In this document: positions 63,482 to 64,000 of the stretch, piece after piece
Layout of the letters: each line of letters starts with the position of its first letter
How positions within the stretch are numbered: the stretch's first letter is position 1
Assembly: GCF_036075115.1 (NCBI RefSeq)
Contig: NZ_CP107958.1
Location: 3,038,001 to 3,102,000, forward strand
Length of the DNA: 64,000 bases
Source: Streptomyces sp. NBC_00377
GTDB taxonomy: Bacteria > Actinomycetota > Actinomycetes > Streptomycetales > Streptomycetaceae
Reading direction: 5' to 3'
Program-made: the position numbers and the translations under genes
The notes under the pieces: generated by a model
Seen by the model: the letters and a program-made list of their open reading frames with translations, nothing else
Told to the model about the DNA's origin: nothing
The model's database searches: none

Positions 63482-64000
63482 TCAGTGGTGCTCGGCGAGC
63501 GCGCCCTGGATGAAGCTGCAGGTCAGGAGGACGAAGACGTACGCCTGCACAGCCTGGATGAAGAGTTCGAAGGCCGTCATCACGAGAACCATCACGAACG
63601 AGACGGCGGAGTAGGCGATGCCGATGCCGTTCAGCATGTACCAGGTGGCGATCGTGAAGAGCAGCAGGAGGGTGTGGCCGGCGAACATGTTCGCGAACAG
63701 TCGGACGGCGTGAGTGAAGGGCCGCACGAGGAGGTTCGAGAAGAGCTCGATCGTCATCGACAGCGGGAGGACCGCGCCGAGCGACTTGTCGTAACCGGTG
63801 AAGTTCTTCCAGGCGCCGACGAATCCTTGGCGCTTGAAGGTCAGGGAGACCCACAGGATGTAGACGATGCCGGCGAGGACCGCGGGGTACGAAATGATCG
63901 CGGTGACCGGGAACTGGGCGATCGGGACGATCGACCAGAGGTTCATCATCCAGACGAAGAAGAAGAGCGAGACGACCAGCGGTACGTACTTCTCGCCTTC
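63482..64000 (-). CDS. atpB: ATP synthase a subunit, C-terminal part (truncated by window edge)
   Basis: The frame is open to the window edge and encodes the last ~172 residues (EGEKYVPLVVSLFFFVWMMN at the edge). The essential Arg is in PFTHAVRLFANMFAGHTLLL, the helix facing the c ring. First gene visible of the operon atpB-E-F-H-A-G-D-C. Confidence 0.97.
   Translation of the reverse strand, partial: EGEKYVPLVVSLFFFVWMMNLWSIVPIAQFPVTAIISYPAVLAGIVYILWVSLTFKRQGFVGAWKNFTGYDKSLGAVLPLSMTIELFSNLLVRPFTHAVRLFANMFAGHTLLLLFTIATWYMLNGIGIAYSAVSFVMVLVMTAFELFIQAVQAYVFVLLTCSFIQGALAEHH

Overview
The window is about 72 % G+C with strong third-position G/C bias, frequent GTG starts and many genes preceded by a TANNNT box only 6-8 nt before the start codon. 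Gene content and order (helD, trx, citrate-type two-component system, pfkA2-pta-ackA-pyk2, icmA, meaB, mce, scy-filP, nucS, pduO, chiC, atp operon) match the chromosome core of Streptomyces. From memory, not a search, the order runs through the S. coelicolor SCO5439-SCO5367 neighbourhood.

Layout. 1-3066: 3' part missing helD/helR helicase gene, a candidate small RNA with its own promoter, a merR-trx pair, an Lrp regulator and a SDR/epimerase. 3136-7907: a dicarboxylate-type symporter divergent from a CitA/DcuS-like kinase and DctR-like regulator, then an XRE-type regulator. 7973-14015: central carbon block pfkA2 / pta-ackA / pyk2. 14148-16906: three-gene cell-envelope operon of unknown function (Ser/Asp-rich secreted protein, DUF6114, DUF6230) with a 644-bp upstream region holding two related palindromes. 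17551-21541: thioredoxin-TPR protein, TetR, a 169-bp imperfect-palindrome dispersed repeat, and icmA, whose stop codon is the end of that repeat. 21810-25174: MFS-MarR-DUF3817 operon and an ArsR-like regulator. 25260-30541: secreted metalloprotease, nucleotidyltransferase-like gene, thiamine-binding-like protein, second DUF3817, three tandem AIM24 genes, MarR. 30669-31040: long GC-rich tandem repeat. 31051-35335: MFS, meaB, thiolase, mce. 35568-40571: scy and filP coiled-coil cytoskeletal genes. 40657-44728: two tandem ABC ATPase/permease pairs. 44733-50931: small zinc-ribbon-like protein, LLM oxidoreductase, SCO5389-like protein, nucS, large P-loop membrane protein, STAS protein. 50932-51355: intergenic stretch holding what looks like the 3' remnant of a 3-hydroxyacyl-CoA dehydrogenase gene and a nested inverted repeat. 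51356-56483: pduO, membrane protein, NarL-type two-component system, chiC with the classical direct-repeat chitinase promoter. 56567-64000: DUF2550 gene and the F1Fo ATP synthase operon atpB(partial)-E-F-H-A-G-D-C.

How the genes fit. icmA (coenzyme-B12 isobutyryl-CoA mutase large subunit, with both diagnostic residues F80 and Q198), meaB (mutase chaperone GTPase), mce (methylmalonyl-CoA epimerase), an acetyl-CoA acetyltransferase and pduO (makes adenosylcobalamin) together describe short-chain acyl-CoA metabolism that feeds polyketide and propionate pathways. pfkA2, pta-ackA and pyk2 cover glycolysis and acetate overflow. scy and filP organise hyphal tip growth. The ATP synthase operon has three hairpins in the atpD-atpC gap that could lower epsilon-subunit expression.

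No tRNA, rRNA, CRISPR array, prophage or intact insertion sequence was recognised. Nothing here is clearly a wholly new system. The least explained items are the DUF6114/DUF6230 envelope operon, the AIM24 triplet, the small RNA beside helD, and the repeats.
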